From the NCBI GenBank assembly GCA_021464525.1, contig JADRCO010000316.1, forward strand, positions 1-37,976: DNA of 37,976 nucleotides, read 5' to 3'. The stretch comes from Rhizophagus sp. LPA8_4_AMF (taxonomy: Eukaryota > Glomeromycota > Glomeromycetes > Glomerales > Glomeraceae). The notes under the pieces were generated by a model. The model saw nothing but the letters and a program-made list of their open reading frames with translations. It had not been told where the DNA came from and ran no database searches. This document shows positions 9,384 through 21,810 of this stretch, piece by piece; the stretch's first letter is position 1, and each line of letters begins with the position of its first letter. The position numbers and the translations under genes were made by a program.

Positions 9384-12083
9384 TTAAATTGAACGGAATT
9401 CCTTTGCAACATCGGTCATGTTCTTCAGTGCTGATTCAACCTCAGGCCATCCACGAGTCTTCAAGCCACAATCAGGATTAACCCAAATTAGATTCTTAGA
9501 AATATATTTAAGGATTTCTTGTAGACGAGCCTTCAATTCTTCTTTTGAAGGAACACGAGGAGAGTGTATATCATAAAGACCTGGACCAATTTCATTTGTA
9601 TATTCATGTTTCTCAAATGCGTTTAGGAGTTTTAAGTCTGATCTAGAATTTTCAATAGTAATTACGTCGGCATCCATACGCTGAATCGATTCAATGATGT
9701 CATTGAAGTCGGAATAGCACATATGAGTATGAATTTGAGTGGAAGAATCAACACCAGTACTAGAAAGAAGGAAGGCATCAACTGCCCAGTTGAGATATTC
9801 ATTCCAATCTTCTTTACGGAGAGGTAATCCTTCACGGATAGCAGGTTCATCAATCTAAGAAATCGCAAATATGATTACTTTTAATAATTACAATTTTCAT
9901 AAAAAAAAAAAACCAGAAATGTTGCTTACCTGAATAACAGAAATACCCGCAGCTTCTAGATCATGTACTTCTTCACGAATGGCAAGAGCCAATTGGAACG
10001 TAGTGTCTTTGCGGGGCTGATCATCACGAACAAATGACCATTGGAGCATAGTAACCGGACCAGTTAACATACCTTTCAAAGGCTTGTTAGTTAGGGATTG
10101 AGCATATTTAATAACATCTACAGTCATAGGTTTTGGTCTGAAAACATCTCCAAAAATGATGGGTGGTTTGATGCAACGTGATCCGTAAGATTGAACCCAG
10201 CCATTTCCACTAAAAACATAGCCTATTTGGTAATTAATTAGTTATTTATTTTATTCTATTAAATTATATGACAGGCTAACTTATAAATATAAATACCCTC
10301 TAGGTTTTCACCAAAGAATTCAACCATGTCATTACGTTCGAACTCTCCATGTACAAGAACATCTATGCCAATTTTTTCTTGAAAACGAATACATTTTTCA
10401 ATTTCTTTCTTGACGAAATCATCATACTCGGCTCGATTTATTTCACCTTTCTTGAACTTAGCACGGACTGAACGGACTTCTTTTGTTTGAGGAAAAGATC
10501 CAACAGTGGTTGTTGGAAAGGAAGGAAGACCTAATTTTTGTTGCTGTTTTTGTCTTTCACGAAAAGGAGCTTTACGCTTAAACATATCAGGATTGAGAGT
10601 TTTCATTTTCTCTTGCACAACGGCATTATGAATACGAGGTGACGTTTTTCGGGTTTGAACTCTAAAATGCGAATATTCAACTTAGTCAACCACAAGCCTA
10701 TATTCTTAAATAGATAGATTATAAGTACTTACGATTTGCGGTTAGCATCAATCTCGCTCTGAACAGATTGGTTACCATCATTCAATACTTTTGAAATTGT
10801 TACTATTTCCTTAATCTTTTCAGTAGAAAAAGATAACCAATCCAAAATTTCAGGATCAATTTTCTTCTCAGCTTGAACAGAATGAGGAGTATGTAAAAGA
10901 GAACAAGACGGTGCTATAAAAACACGGTCAGAGCCAAGAGTAGCAATAGCTTTCTGAGCTACGGTCAAAGCAGCATCAAAATTGGCTTTCCAAATATTAC
11001 GTCCATTGATCAGGCCAAGAGATAAGGAAACTGTCGAGGGTATGCGTTTCAAAATTGATTCCAATTGACCAGGAGCACGAATTAGATCAATGTGAATTGC
11101 ATTTATGGGAGTATCGATTATGAAGTCAAGATTGGTATCGATACGTTCGAAATATGTTGCAATCAAAATTTTTAGTTGAGGAGACGCTTTAGTAAGTGCA
11201 TTATAAGCAGAAGAATACTCTTTCTTAAAGTCGGAAGACAGATCAGTTACTAGAAATGGTTCATCAATTTGAATCCATGTAGCTCCTTCACCAGCCAATT
11301 TAGATAATAATTCTTCATACAAAGGAAGAAGCTTGCTCAATAACTGAATTGGTTCAAACTCATGAGGAGCACCCCTTATAGGCTTTCCAAGTAGTAGATA
11401 GGAGATCGGACCCAAAATGACAGGTCGAGTTTGAATACCGATGGCTTTCGCTTCTTTATACTCGTCGAGTATTTTAGCAGGGTTGAGAGTGAATTGTTGG
11501 TTTGGTTCAAATTCAGGGACAATGTAGTGATCTGTATTAAAAGTTTTAAGCTAGGATTAATAAAGTTTAGGCTAGACTATGACGTATTATTACGTAACGC
11601 ATAAAAATATTTGTCGTAATATGTCGCGGTATGGCATAATTCTAATAAAATTATATTACTTACAATTAGTGTCGAACCATTTCTTCATTTCACAAGCAGG
11701 AACGTCAACTTCAGCTTTTTGAAGACCTCTACACATGGCAAAGTAGGTTTCAAGACCGGGGTGAAGGTTCTTGTAACGAGCAGGAATGACACCAAAAGCA
11801 TAGGAGTGGTCAACCACTTGGTCATAAAAGGAGAAATCATTAGAAGGAATGTGATCAAGACCGGCTTTCTTTTGGAGTGTCCAATGTTCTTCACGAAGTT
11901 TCTACAAATTAAAAGCAAGAATTAATAAGGTAGAATATTGAAAACATACCAAATATTGCATACCTTTGAACCACTAAGAAGAGCATTTTCATCAACTTTT
12001 CCAGACCAAAAGTTTTCAACAAGACGTTTCAATTCACGGTTAGCTCCCATACGAGGGAAACCTAGGTTCGTTGCGATAACCAT
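9384..12083 (-). CDS. MET6: Cobalamin-independent methionine synthase
   Basis: Six exons (11964-12083, 11664-11901, 10733-11531, 10297-10661, 9930-10222, 9384-9854) give 761 residues, normal for MetE/Met6 (about 765). It methylates homocysteine from 5-methyltetrahydrofolate triglutamate. The N-terminal barrel begins with [13 protein letters not shown] and includes WIQIDEP. The catalytic C-terminal barrel starts around [10 protein letters not shown] and includes [17 protein letters not shown] and [10 protein letters not shown]. Zinc ligands expected for the family are present: His649 and Cys651 in HTHMCYSDF, Glu673 in ITIENSRSD and Cys734 in [11 protein letters not shown]. The start is supported by the conserved position of the first motif. 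The gene is intact with no odd features; it is transcribed in the same direction as its two flanking genes. Confidence 0.96.
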
Positions 12084-12499
12084 TTTATTATATGTAGAGA
12101 GGGAAAATTTTTTTTTTATCTGTATTCAGTCTCCTGAAAACAAATAGTGAAAACTTTTTTTAGGTGGTTCTTTTTTTTTATGTAAAAAAAAAAAAAAAAA
12201 TGATTATCAATTATCAGTGGCTCTTTCATTAGTGGTGAATAATTGAGCCCCAAAGCTAAGCTTTTGAGTCTAACGTGGCAATTGAAATAATTTATCTTCA
12301 ATCAAATTCAAGATGATAATCAATCGCATGAATCATCTGCATTAGAATTTCCCAATAATAATAATTTAAAAAATTATTAAATCGCCAAAAATTTTTTGGG
12401 CTAATCTAGATTTAGATTGACAAATAATTATAATATTTGCATATGATTTTTTTTATTTGTTTATTTTTTTTTTTTATCAGAAAAAAGTTTAAAAAAATT
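12084..12499. other. Intergenic: 5' flank of MET6 and 3' flank of the EEP gene
   Basis: Separates the stop of the upstream EEP gene from the MET6 start. It has several T/A homopolymer tracts (near 12107-12116, 12171-12200 and 12468-12476) and no open frame with family similarity. I see no clear terminator or binding site. Confidence 0.6.
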
Positions 12500-13939
12500 T
12501 TATTTTTTCATTAATCTTAAAATTCCTAATCCAACTAATCCAACGGAAATAATTCCAATAAAATTCACCCAATTTTCAATTCCACCAGATTTTTTATTTT
12601 CTTGTGTTTTGTTTTTCCAATAATTCCTTCTTTTTTCCCAAATTTCTTTATCTTTTCCATCTACCATATCTTGTAAATCATCAAATTTTATTTCCACCAT
12701 TAAATATTTATGATCACTTGCCTTATAATCATGATTGCCAATCCATCTATTAACAACATCAAAACCATGTAATAGTGTCCAATCAAGTTTAGCTTTAAAT
12801 AAACCAAAATAATTTGGGTTGTGAATAGTTATATCATTAGTACAAGACCAAGGATCATAAAAACCCGGATTTCTAGCTGATTTTAATACATCAATAGGAA
12901 ATCCCGATAATGTTGTTACTATAGATAATTCTTTTTCCTTTAAACAATCATTTTTTAAAGAAAATAAATTTTTAAATATTTTAAATCCACCTGATTGTAA
13001 GTTTAAATTTATTTCACCATCTTTTAAATGCCAATCAAATAAATTTGTATCCCACCATTCAGATTCTGTTATACCAAGTGAAAGAAATCTATATCGATCT
13101 CGACAAAATTTTGGTGAAAGACGAGCTACAGAATGACCCAATGTATTTAAATCTCCAAAAATTAATTGATAAGGATGAGTTTGAATATTGGAAGTGGAAT
13201 CTAATAATATATCAGAAAATTGTGATATACGGCCGATTATACCGCAAAATACCTGATGAATAAGATTAAAATTATTAAAAGTTTCAATTATGTATGGTGG
13301 CGTAATCCCTTATTAGATAAATACCTCTAAATGCACACAATAACATAGTATCGGTGGTCCGAAAGGAGTTTTTACTTCAGCTACCAATGTATATCTCCTA
13401 AAATATCGTATGAAAATTTTTTAAAAAAACTCTTTTATTATATTCATCTACTTTACTTAAACTTACTTTCCCTCTCGAGGTTCTTTTAATTTCTCGCCAT
13501 CTTTATTCCAATCCATAGGATGATATTTATGATCAAGTGCTCTAAATGTAATATCATACTTTGTAAAAATAGCATTTCCATGTACACCACCACCTTGATC
13601 TCTTACACTTCTAATCTCATTTTCTAATTCCAAAAATTCACAAACAAATCCTCCTTTCCAATTTAATTCTTTGGCAATTTCCTTAAAATGATTTTTGGAT
13701 AAAGATCTTTTACAATTTATATCAATTTCTTGAATTAATGCTATATCTGGGTCAAGAGACTTTAAAGTGGAAAGAATTAATTCTGAACAATAATTTCTTT
13801 CTACGTTCCATTGTAAAACTTTTAAAGTAGGATTATCATTAGATGGTGTTATGGATTCGGATGTTAAGTCGTGATTTAATGGGCGAAAGTCATATATAAG
13901 TAGTTCTCCAGGATTTGGAAGAGTAAATTTTTCTTCCAT
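12500..13939 (-). CDS. Tail-anchored endonuclease/exonuclease/phosphatase protein
   Basis: Three exons (13467-13939, 13325-13397, 12500-13252) give 432 residues. The DNase I-like EEP fold is shown by LQWNVERN (Asn45), IALIQEID (Glu71), GGVHGNAIFTKYDI, the GDLNT motif (Asp216, Asn218) and the terminal ASDHKYLMVEI (Asp362, His363), so all expected metal and catalytic residues are there. The last ~20 residues are hydrophobic (about 410-428) ending in RLMKK, a typical C-terminal tail anchor. Substrate is unknown: it could be a nuclease, a phosphoinositide phosphatase or a CCR4-type deadenylase-like enzyme. The frame is closed by a stop just before a TTG at 13996, so the first in-frame ATG (13939) was taken as start. 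It shares a 278 bp promoter with PCM1. Confidence 0.85.
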
Positions 13940-14217
13940 TGATTGATAAAATGATAAAATTGAATGATGATTGAAAATATTTTCAAGTGTTACCAATCCT
14001 TTCTATATATGGTGTACAGCATAATGTTTATATGCAAATCATATTTGACGAAAAAAGCAGCAAATAAAATTTGGTGTAATTAACATGCTGCTTTGTTTTG
14101 GTTATACCAATATAAATATCATAGTTGTAATCTTTTTTCGAAAAAAAAACCTAAAAATTCTTATTTTCTTCTATTATAATCCGGACTTTATTGCGTATAA
14201 TATTTGATCTTTAAAAT
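13940..14217. promoter_or_regulatory. Bidirectional promoter interval (EEP gene / PCM1)
   Basis: The two genes are divergent with 278 bp between start codons, so both promoters must lie here or overlap the genes. It is AT-rich with a poly-A run near 14142-14151. I do not recognise a specific factor site. Confidence 0.6.
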
Positions 14218-16741
14218 ATGGAAAATTCAATTAATTACGATCAAATTAAAGATGCTGCTTCTTATCATCCAAAACCTCAAAATATCAATTATACTTATGG
14301 AACTGCAGGTTTTCGTATGAAGTATGATTTATATTTTATAATTATTAACAATAATTATTGATTTAAATAACAATTAACAATTAAATTCTTTTTATTTATT
14401 ATATTTAGAGCAGATTTATTGGATTCTGTGATTTTTCGAGTTGGTATCTTGGCAGTCTTACGTTCAAAAAAACTTGATTCCAAAACTATTGGTATCATGA
14501 TTACCGCTTCTCATAATCCAGAACAGGATAATGGTGTTAAGCTTGTTGATCCTTATGGTGAAATGTTGGAACAATCATGGGAAAATTATGCTACCCAATT
14601 AGCAAATGCTCAAACTGAAGACGAATTAGTTGATGTTATTAAGCAAATCATTTCTAACGATAACATTGATGAATCGAAACCCGCAAATATAGTTTATGCT
14701 AGGGATACTAGACCTAGTGGTCCAGCTTTAGTTTCTGCACTTGTTGATGGTCTTAAATCTCTCAATGCCAAGATTATCGATTTTGGTATTAAAACAACTC
14801 CACAACTTCATTATGTTACTCGTTGTTATAACGTTCAAGGTACTGAAGATGATTATGGTGAACCAACGGAGGAAGGTTATTATAAGAAACTTGCAACTGC
14901 TTACCGTAAAATTGTGGTAAGTTGGCGTTAATATACTTAAATTTAGCATTCCTATTTGATTGAATTTTTAATGTTGATTGTCAATTTATTAGGAAGGCAA
15001 GCCACGTCTAACTCCAATTCATATTGACGCGGCAAATGGTGTTGGAGCTCCAAAAATGAGAGAACTTACACAATATATTGGAAATGAATATTTAGAAGTT
15101 ATATTGACTAACGATGATTATAAGACTCAAGGCAAATTGAATTATCAGGTAATAATATTCTCTTATATTAAATTCTACCTTATAAATATTGTAATGATTG
15201 TATAATTATTTATTATTTGTTTACAAAGTGCGGTGCCGATTTTGTTAAAACTGGTCAAAAAGTTCCTTTTGGAAGTAATATTAAACCAGGTGATCGTGCG
15301 GCTTCATTTGATGGTGATGCTGATCGTATCGTATATTATTACATTGATGAAGGTTGGTAAATTACTATTAAAAATGTGTTGTTTTATATTATTTTTTCAA
15401 ATCACTAATTTTTTTTTCGTAATTTAAAAGACAATACATTTAAATTATTGGATGGTGATAAAATTGCTGGATTAGCTGGTGGTTTTATTATCGATCTAGT
15501 CAAGACTGCAGGTCTTGAAGGAATTAATGTTGGAGTTGTTCAAACTGCTTATGCAAATGGAAGTTCCACAACATACTTGGAAAAAGTTATGGTAAGTTTT
15601 CGTTATTATATGCTAATACCAGTTTTTTTTTATTTATACAGTCAACTCACTCTAAGTGCACTCCCCTTGGGACCATAATGAAAATTTGAAAAAACGTGCA
15701 CTTAGAGAGGATGTGCATTTAGATAGAAAAATTTTATATGTTCTCTATATACTTGGGACTGAGTAAGAGGGTACTTAGAGAGAGTGACTTAGAGAGAGTT
15801 GACTGTATTTGTACTTATTATAAATTCTAATTGTTAAATTTAAATACATAATTAGAATGTACCAGTATCTTGTGTACCGACAGGTGTTAAACATCTACAT
15901 CATGAGGCAGAAAAGTATGATATTGGTGTTTACTTTGAAGCCAATGGACACGGAACCGTATTATTTAGCAAAAAAGCTTTAAAAACAATTCGATCTGCTG
16001 AAGGGTAAACATAATTTTTTAAAAAACGCGTTTATTTCTCCCTTCTATTCTTATTGGAAACTAATTGGAGATTTATTATTTGTTAATTTTTTAAGTCAAA
16101 CAGCTGAACAAAAAGAAGCAAACGAAAAATTACGAGCATTAACTGATTTAATCAATCAAACAGTTGGTGATGCTATATCAGACTTATTACTTGTAGAAGC
16201 TATTTTAACCAATCGTCAATGGTCTTTAAAACAATGGGATCAAGCTTATTCTGATTTACCAAATCGTTTAGTAAAAGTAATTGTAAGTATTATAAAAGTT
16301 ACAAATAATAAACATACAATTAAGAATCACATTAAATATTTTTTTTTAAAAAAATCTAATTAATTCTTATTTTTTTCTTTTTAGGTCGTAAATCGTCATA
16401 TATTTAAAACTACTGATGCCGAACGAAAACTTTTAGAGCCAGTAGGACTTCAAGAGCAAATTAATGAATTAGTATCAAAATATAAAAATGGTAGATCTTT
16501 TGTTAGGTAAGTAGAATGATAACATTAAAATGATCTATCTATACTATATATATATATGAAAATTAATTTTAATTATTTAAATTCCCTCTTTCGTAATAGA
16601 CCATCAGGAACTGAAGATGTTGTACGTGTATATGCTGAAGCTGCTACAAGAGAAGATTGTGATGAATTATCTTATAAGGTTTCGGGGTTAGTTTATGATC
16701 AAGCTGGTGGTACTGGTGGTAAACCTAAAGAATTTTTATAA
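14218..16741 (+). CDS. PCM1: Phosphoacetylglucosamine mutase
   Basis: Nine exons (14218-14321, 14409-14916, 14993-15148, 15229-15352, 15431-15591, 15856-16004, 16096-16282, 16385-16506, 16600-16741) give 550 residues, matching yeast Pcm1/human AGM1 (about 540-557). It converts GlcNAc-6-P to GlcNAc-1-P on the way to UDP-GlcNAc, the precursor of chitin, N-glycans and GPI anchors. Motifs are in order: the GTAGFR N-terminus; TASHNP with the phosphorylated Ser69; metal loop DGDADR (284-289); sugar loop EANGHGT; and phosphate-binding [15 protein letters not shown] from 504. All catalytic loops are intact. Intron 5 (15592-15855) is enlarged by a 167 bp MITE. The start is the only ATG giving the standard N-terminus. 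Confidence 0.96.
15639..15805. mobile_element. TA-flanked MITE in PCM1 intron 5 (pogo/Tc1-mariner-like)
   Basis: A 167 bp element bounded by TA on each side (15637-15638, 15806-15807). Its ends are inverted repeats: CAGTCAACTCACTCTAAGT at the left and the complement of CAGTCAACTCTCTCTAAGT at the right. The short module CTCTCTAAGT is repeated again internally. There is no coding capacity. TA duplication plus a CAGT start fits the Tc1-mariner superfamily, perhaps pogo/Fot1-like. Without it, the intron would be about 95 bp, the normal size here. Confidence 0.85.
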
Positions 16742-18112
16742 TATAATATGATTATATATTTTGAAGAGAATATATAATATTAATTTAATTTTAATAATGA
16801 AATCATAAGAAATTTATGGATTCTAATTAGAATTAATTTTATTTATTTATTTATTAAAATAAAAAAAAAAAAATTTTTGGTTTTTTTATTATATAAAATT
16901 GTTCCGTGGCAGATTCTCAGACTTTTGGTTATTGGATGAAGCTCAATAAGGGGGGAGAGTGAGACAACTAAAATTAACTATCTCGATTTTATCCGTTTTT
17001 TATTATACAAATTTAGTTATTTCAATGCTGATCATGTAACGTTTAGCATGTATATATAATAAAAATACACGCCATTGAAAAATGAACTTATAATTTATTA
17101 ATAAAAAGTTTTTTAAATAAATACGCGTTTTTTTTTCAGGATAACATTTTAGTTGATTATCATTTTCCATATGATTCATTCCATTAACCAATAAACCCTA
17201 TTAAGGTTTCGTAGTAAAAATCAGGAGAATGAAAAGTTTTTCTTTAGTTAGTTTCTAAAAAATATTTTATGTATAAATTTTGATATAAACGCGTTTCAAC
17301 TCTAATTTTCTATCGGCTTGAAAATGATTTAAAGTTTCAAGATTTGGAAATTTATTCAAATTTCTATCGGTATGTGGGATACGTGTTTGCAACATTCAAT
17401 TTTTTCACATTTGGTTTTGAAAATATACCTGTTTTCTTGTATGGATTTTTAAATTAAAATCCTTTTAAAAAAATAATTTAGACCATTTAAAGTTCTAAAT
17501 AAAAGAAATATTTTTATTTAAAAAAATTTAAAAAATAAAATAAAATAAACAAGTAAAGAAATTTCGTGTCGTCACGCTTAAACGTGGCTTTAACAATCTA
17601 AACAATCTGTATGATGATTATTAACATAAATAACTCTTTTTTAAAAAAAAAAAAATTCACGATCATTAACGAACTTCATTTTTCGTATCACTTTGAATCG
17701 TTCACGACGTGACACAGATAAGGTTTACGAGAAGTTCATTTAAGAGGGGTTTAATTTTAATAGATGATCCATTATTCCATTTTGACCAAATATACATATA
17801 TTATTATTATTATTTTCGGTAATCAATGACAAAAATTATGATGAAATTTAAAAATTAAATATGATATTATGGATTCCTTAAATGCATTATTAATTTGGTT
17901 ATACAGTATATCATCACATCATTAAATTGTCACTTGCTTTGTAATGCAAATTTGCAAAGCTAGGTTGGTGATACCAAATATCGGTGATACATATAAAAAA
18001 GGATCAAATAGTAAATCGAGAACTTTTTTACCTTTCTTAAACCAAAAAAAAAAAAAAAAAACTTATAAGCCGCAGTTTTTCTCTTAATATAAAAACTATC
18101 ACACTTAAAACA
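16742..18112. other. Intergenic, no gene seen
   Basis: This is 1.37 kb of AT-rich sequence between PCM1 and the first F-box gene. It has homopolymer tracts (16860-16873, 17639-17654, 18043-18061), an ATT run near 17801-17814 and no open frame with family similarity. The last ~100 bp are the likely promoter and 5' UTR of the F-box gene. Confidence 0.6.
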
Positions 18113-19723
18113 ATGTCACCATTTTATTTACCAAACGAATGTATTCAAGATATTTTAAAGTATGTGGAAGAAAAAGATAATAAGACATTACATTCCGCAT
18201 TATTAGTGAATCGGACTTGGTGTCGAAATACAGTTTCGTTTCTCTGGAAGAAACCATTCAACTCACCACCATCTGATTCACAAAATAATTACAAGATTAT
18301 TCCAATTTTAGCATCATTCATTGATGATGATAAAATGAAACAATTCAAGATTAAAGAAAAAGACCTTCCAGTACCAAAGCAAACAACTTTTGATTATCCT
18401 TCTTTTATAAGACATTTGGATTTTGTTAATTTATGGAAACAAGTTTTTAGGTGTTATCCTCGTACTTCGGATAATTATATTACATATAATGAATTATATC
18501 CTCTTCAAGATGATTTTAAATCAGTACAACGAAGAAGAAATTCTTCTCTAAGTCTTCAAGATGAATATAATTCATCTCAACAAAAAAAAGCAGAAGTTGT
18601 AAAAGCTCTTTATGAAGTAATTTTACAAAGAAGTAGATTGGAAAGGTTAACATTATCAATGAAAGATTGGCATTATCCAATTTATAATGAATTTATCTTT
18701 GATGCATTAACGTCAACACCTAATGCTCGTAACGCGTTAGCAAGATTATCAAGATTTGATTGTAATTTAGCAGCAACAAGTATTTCAGCTTTACATGACC
18801 TTTCTTTTATTTCAAAAAAGATTAAAACTTTATCTATACAAATATTTAGACACGTATTTCGTGATGGTCATTTAACAGAATTATCAAAACTTATTGAATC
18901 ACAAGATTCTTTGGAACAAATTAATATTTTTAAAGATCATAAATGTAATAACATTACGATCGATTTATCATCCCTCGTCTCACAAGCCAAAACCCTTAAA
19001 AAATTAAAATTACATTATGTTATTATTAATGATAAACAACTTGAATATATTACAAAACTTCATAATCTTCAAGAATTAATGTTTACATGTGTTAGATTAG
19101 ATGGTAAGATGATATTATTATCAAATTCTATCTTTACAAAATTAAAAGTACTTCGAATATATAGTACTTTTATCAATAATAATAGGGAACATAATAAATT
19201 ACAACAAGATAATGATCCATTTGTAGGTTTGATAAGGAATAATGGTTCTCATTTAAAAGATTTAAGTTTAGAATTTAAACTAGGTTATCATCCTCAATTA
19301 TTAAATAATGTAGCAAAATATTGTGAAAATTTAATCACTTTTACTACTTATTATAATGAAGATGATGATATGCCTGGTATATATAATGTATTAAAAAAAT
19401 GTTCAAAAATTGAATTATTTGGGATTGATGGATTTGCTAATATGTCTCATAAGACAATTATAGAATTTTCTAAATCTATTCCACCAAATGTAAGAAAATT
19501 GGATTTTAGATATGATTGTTTAGATATGGATACACTTGAAGTTTTCTTAGATCATTATGAAGGTTATGATGTTAAATATTTAATTTGTAATGTTAAAGGT
19601 GATAAACAAGAATTGAAAAAAATGATTGAGAAAACTTCTTCTAGTAAAGGAAGAATTGTTAAAAAATGTTCTATTGAACGTGAAGATTCCGAAAAAGTTG
19701 TTAACATTGAATGGCAATTATAA
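18113..19723 (+). CDS. F-box / leucine-rich-repeat protein
   Basis: A single exon of 536 residues. The F-box is at residues 4-45: LPNECIQDILKYV, then the NRTWCRN and FLWKKPF segments. The rest has irregular leucine-rich repeats, for example SLEQINIF, LKKLKLHYVIIN, LHNLQELMF, LKVLRIYSTFI and LKDLSLEF (about 230-400). F-box proteins bind SKP1 and choose substrates for SCF ubiquitin ligases; the target here is unknown. It is a paralogue of the gene at 22803-24272: both start with PNECIQ(D/N)ILKYV and share the WCRN and FLWK blocks. Such F-box genes are greatly expanded in Rhizophagus. The first ATG fits the F-box start exactly. Confidence 0.9.
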   Translation: MSPFYLPNECIQDILKYVEEKDNKTLHSALLVNRTWCRNTVSFLWKKPFNSPPSDSQNNYKIIPILASFIDDDKMKQFKIKEKDLPVPKQTTFDYPSFIRHLDFVNLWKQVFRCYPRTSDNYITYNELYPLQDDFKSVQRRRNSSLSLQDEYNSSQQKKAEVVKALYEVILQRSRLERLTLSMKDWHYPIYNEFIFDALTSTPNARNALARLSRFDCNLAATSISALHDLSFISKKIKTLSIQIFRHVFRDGHLTELSKLIESQDSLEQINIFKDHKCNNITIDLSSLVSQAKTLKKLKLHYVIINDKQLEYITKLHNLQELMFTCVRLDGKMILLSNSIFTKLKVLRIYSTFINNNREHNKLQQDNDPFVGLIRNNGSHLKDLSLEFKLGYHPQLLNNVAKYCENLITFTTYYNEDDDMPGIYNVLKKCSKIELFGIDGFANMSHKTIIEFSKSIPPNVRKLDFRYDCLDMDTLEVFLDHYEGYDVKYLICNVKGDKQELKKMIEKTSSSKGRIVKKCSIEREDSEKVVNIEWQL

Positions 19724-20298
19724 GTAAGGTAAAAATAAAATAATTTATACTTGTTAATAATATATTTCGTTTTTTAAATATATTTAGAAATGAGATCAAA
19801 CTCAAATAGAAAAAAATAAGGAAAAAATTAAGATTTATTATGATTATATATTATTTAGTAATTATTTTATTTTGTTTTTTTTTTATTGAACAATAAAAAA
19901 TAATTTAGAATTTTTTTTATTATTATTTTATGTATAATAATCTCAATTTATTTACTTTTTTTTGGTTTTTTTTTTTTTAAAAAAAAAAAGGAAAAAAAAA
20001 AAAAATTTTTTATTTAAATTACAATTTATACCATTGAAATATTAATATATAAATTTCGTAACTATTTTAGTTTACAAAAAATAATTTATATAAAATAAAA
20101 TTAATAACAATTAAGACAATTGATATCAAAAATCTATTAAAATACAAAAAATAAAAATAAAAATAAAAATAATACACGTTCATATTCCCCTCACACACAT
20201 AAAATTACATAATAATAATGGGATCATTATCATTATAACAGATCACAATATAACAATATAACAATAACAATATACATATCCTCCTAAACCTCCTTAGG
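19724..20298. other. Convergent 3' intergenic region
   Basis: It lies between the convergent stops of the F-box gene and the BTB-TLDc gene. It is extremely A/T-rich with long T and A tracts around 19860-20005 and an AAAAATAAAAAT-like run near 20148-20170. These are probably 3' UTRs and polyadenylation zones; no gene is seen. Confidence 0.6.
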
Positions 20299-21810
20299 TT
20301 ATCTCTTTTTATGAGTGTAACAATTATTATTGGATTTATTAGATGTAGATGATGAGGGGGAGGAAGAAATTGAAATATTTGATCTTTTTGGTTTTTCAAA
20401 AATTTGATAAACTTCATAATCACTTATAGGTACAGATTCAGAATTATCGTTTGACATCCATAATATAGCACGTTTACCATTAGGAAAAGCCAACAAACCT
20501 TCAGCACCAAAACAAGGACCGTAACCAACTCTTCTTTGAATAGCAAATCTATCAAGTCTTGTTAAATCGGATATATTAGAATCAAAATGAAATATAAAAC
20601 TATCAGAAGTAGCATGATCAAATTTCCAATCTAATGGATTATAACCACCATAAATAGCAGTTGATTTATTAGATTTAAATACAACCACAGTCTTTTGTAA
20701 ATTACCACATTTTAAATGAAATGAATCAGGAGAGAAACCATCACGACGTCCACGTATAACTAATCTAAATTCGTAAGGGATATCAGCTGGTAAATAAGGT
20801 CTTGTATCTCTTTTATCAATCCAACTTGAAATTAAAGTAATATGACAAATATTAAGAATAGTTTCATTAATTTGTAAAGAAATAGGAGATCTTATAATAG
20901 AAGTAGAAGAACATTCCTTTTTCAATTGATGTAATAAAACTTCATTAAATTTTTCAGTAGGTAAAAATGGTTCACATGAAATTAAAAGATCATAAAATTC
21001 ATTCCAATTTAAATTCATAATACTTTTCCATGGAATACATGGACTTAAAGTTTGTTTAAATTCTTCCCAATCACTTTTATTCCATTTTGTAACTTGAGTA
21101 GTTAAAGAAGGAATTTGTAATTTTGCCCAATTAACAATAAAACCCCAAGTAATTTCATTTAATTTCAAACATCCAACTTCATCAATTGAAGATAAAATAG
21201 TTGGATTAAAACTTTCAGGTGATTCAAATACTTCTAAAGGATTAGATGAAATTCTTGTCGTAAAATGATTTTGTAAGGTACTAAAAGATTTTCTATTATA
21301 AATTGATCTATGATAAATATAAAAATTTTTATCCATCCAATCTTTTTGTTGATAAATCAAATATTCTTGAATTTGACCTAATGCTTCTTCAAGTCCAAGA
21401 TCATCCGCTGCAAAAAGTAACTCAAGTGCTTGCTTTCCAACACAATTGAAAAATTCGAGTCTACCTGTATAAATATATCTTTAAAAATGAAGAGAAAATA
21501 TAAATTACGCGTAAAATAAAATAAAATAACAATAAACAATAAACAATAAAACATACTTTAGAATAATTTCAAAAATTGCGGGAGAAATAGTATGATTTGT
21601 AATTACAATTTTATCATATTCTTGTTTTGCTTGGTCACTTTGTAAATACTGATGAAAATAAGGTACTCTTGCTCGAAGGATAAGTGAGTGCGCTTGAAAT
21701 TCTTTTGTTTCAGTTTTATCTCCTACACGTATAATAACATCATAATAAGCTTTTGTCTCGAAAATTTTATTAAGATCACGCGAAAGTTTTTGTAATAAAT
21801 GATATGACAT
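20299..21810 (-). CDS. BTB and TLDc domain protein
   Basis: Two exons (21557-21810, 20299-21478) give 477 residues. The BTB domain spans about residues 20-110: YYDVIIRVGD, then FQAHSLILRARVPYFH, crossing the intron into KYIYTGRLEFF. A BACK-like helical region follows (about 110-230). The TLDc domain occupies about 289-449: FRLVIRGRRDGFSPDSFH, IYGGYNPLDW (GGYNP at 362-366), DSFIFHF, GPCFG and a closing DYEVYQIFEKP. The C-terminus is a serine/asparagine-rich tail. BTB proteins are usually adaptors for CUL3 ubiquitin ligases; TLDc is linked to oxidative-stress protection and V-ATPase binding in other eukaryotes. The actual role is unknown. This combination is strongly expanded in Rhizophagus. 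The single intron has a clean GTATGT donor. Confidence 0.92.

Noticed and set aside
11719-12147. Plus-strand open frames over the MET6 N-terminus
   Set aside because: They are shadows of MET6 exons 1-2 on the opposite strand; MET6 is a full-length, motif-complete gene.
13045-13263. 72-codon plus-strand frame
   Set aside because: Antisense shadow of the EEP gene's third exon.
14728-14949. 73-codon minus-strand frame
   Set aside because: Antisense shadow of PCM1 exon 2.
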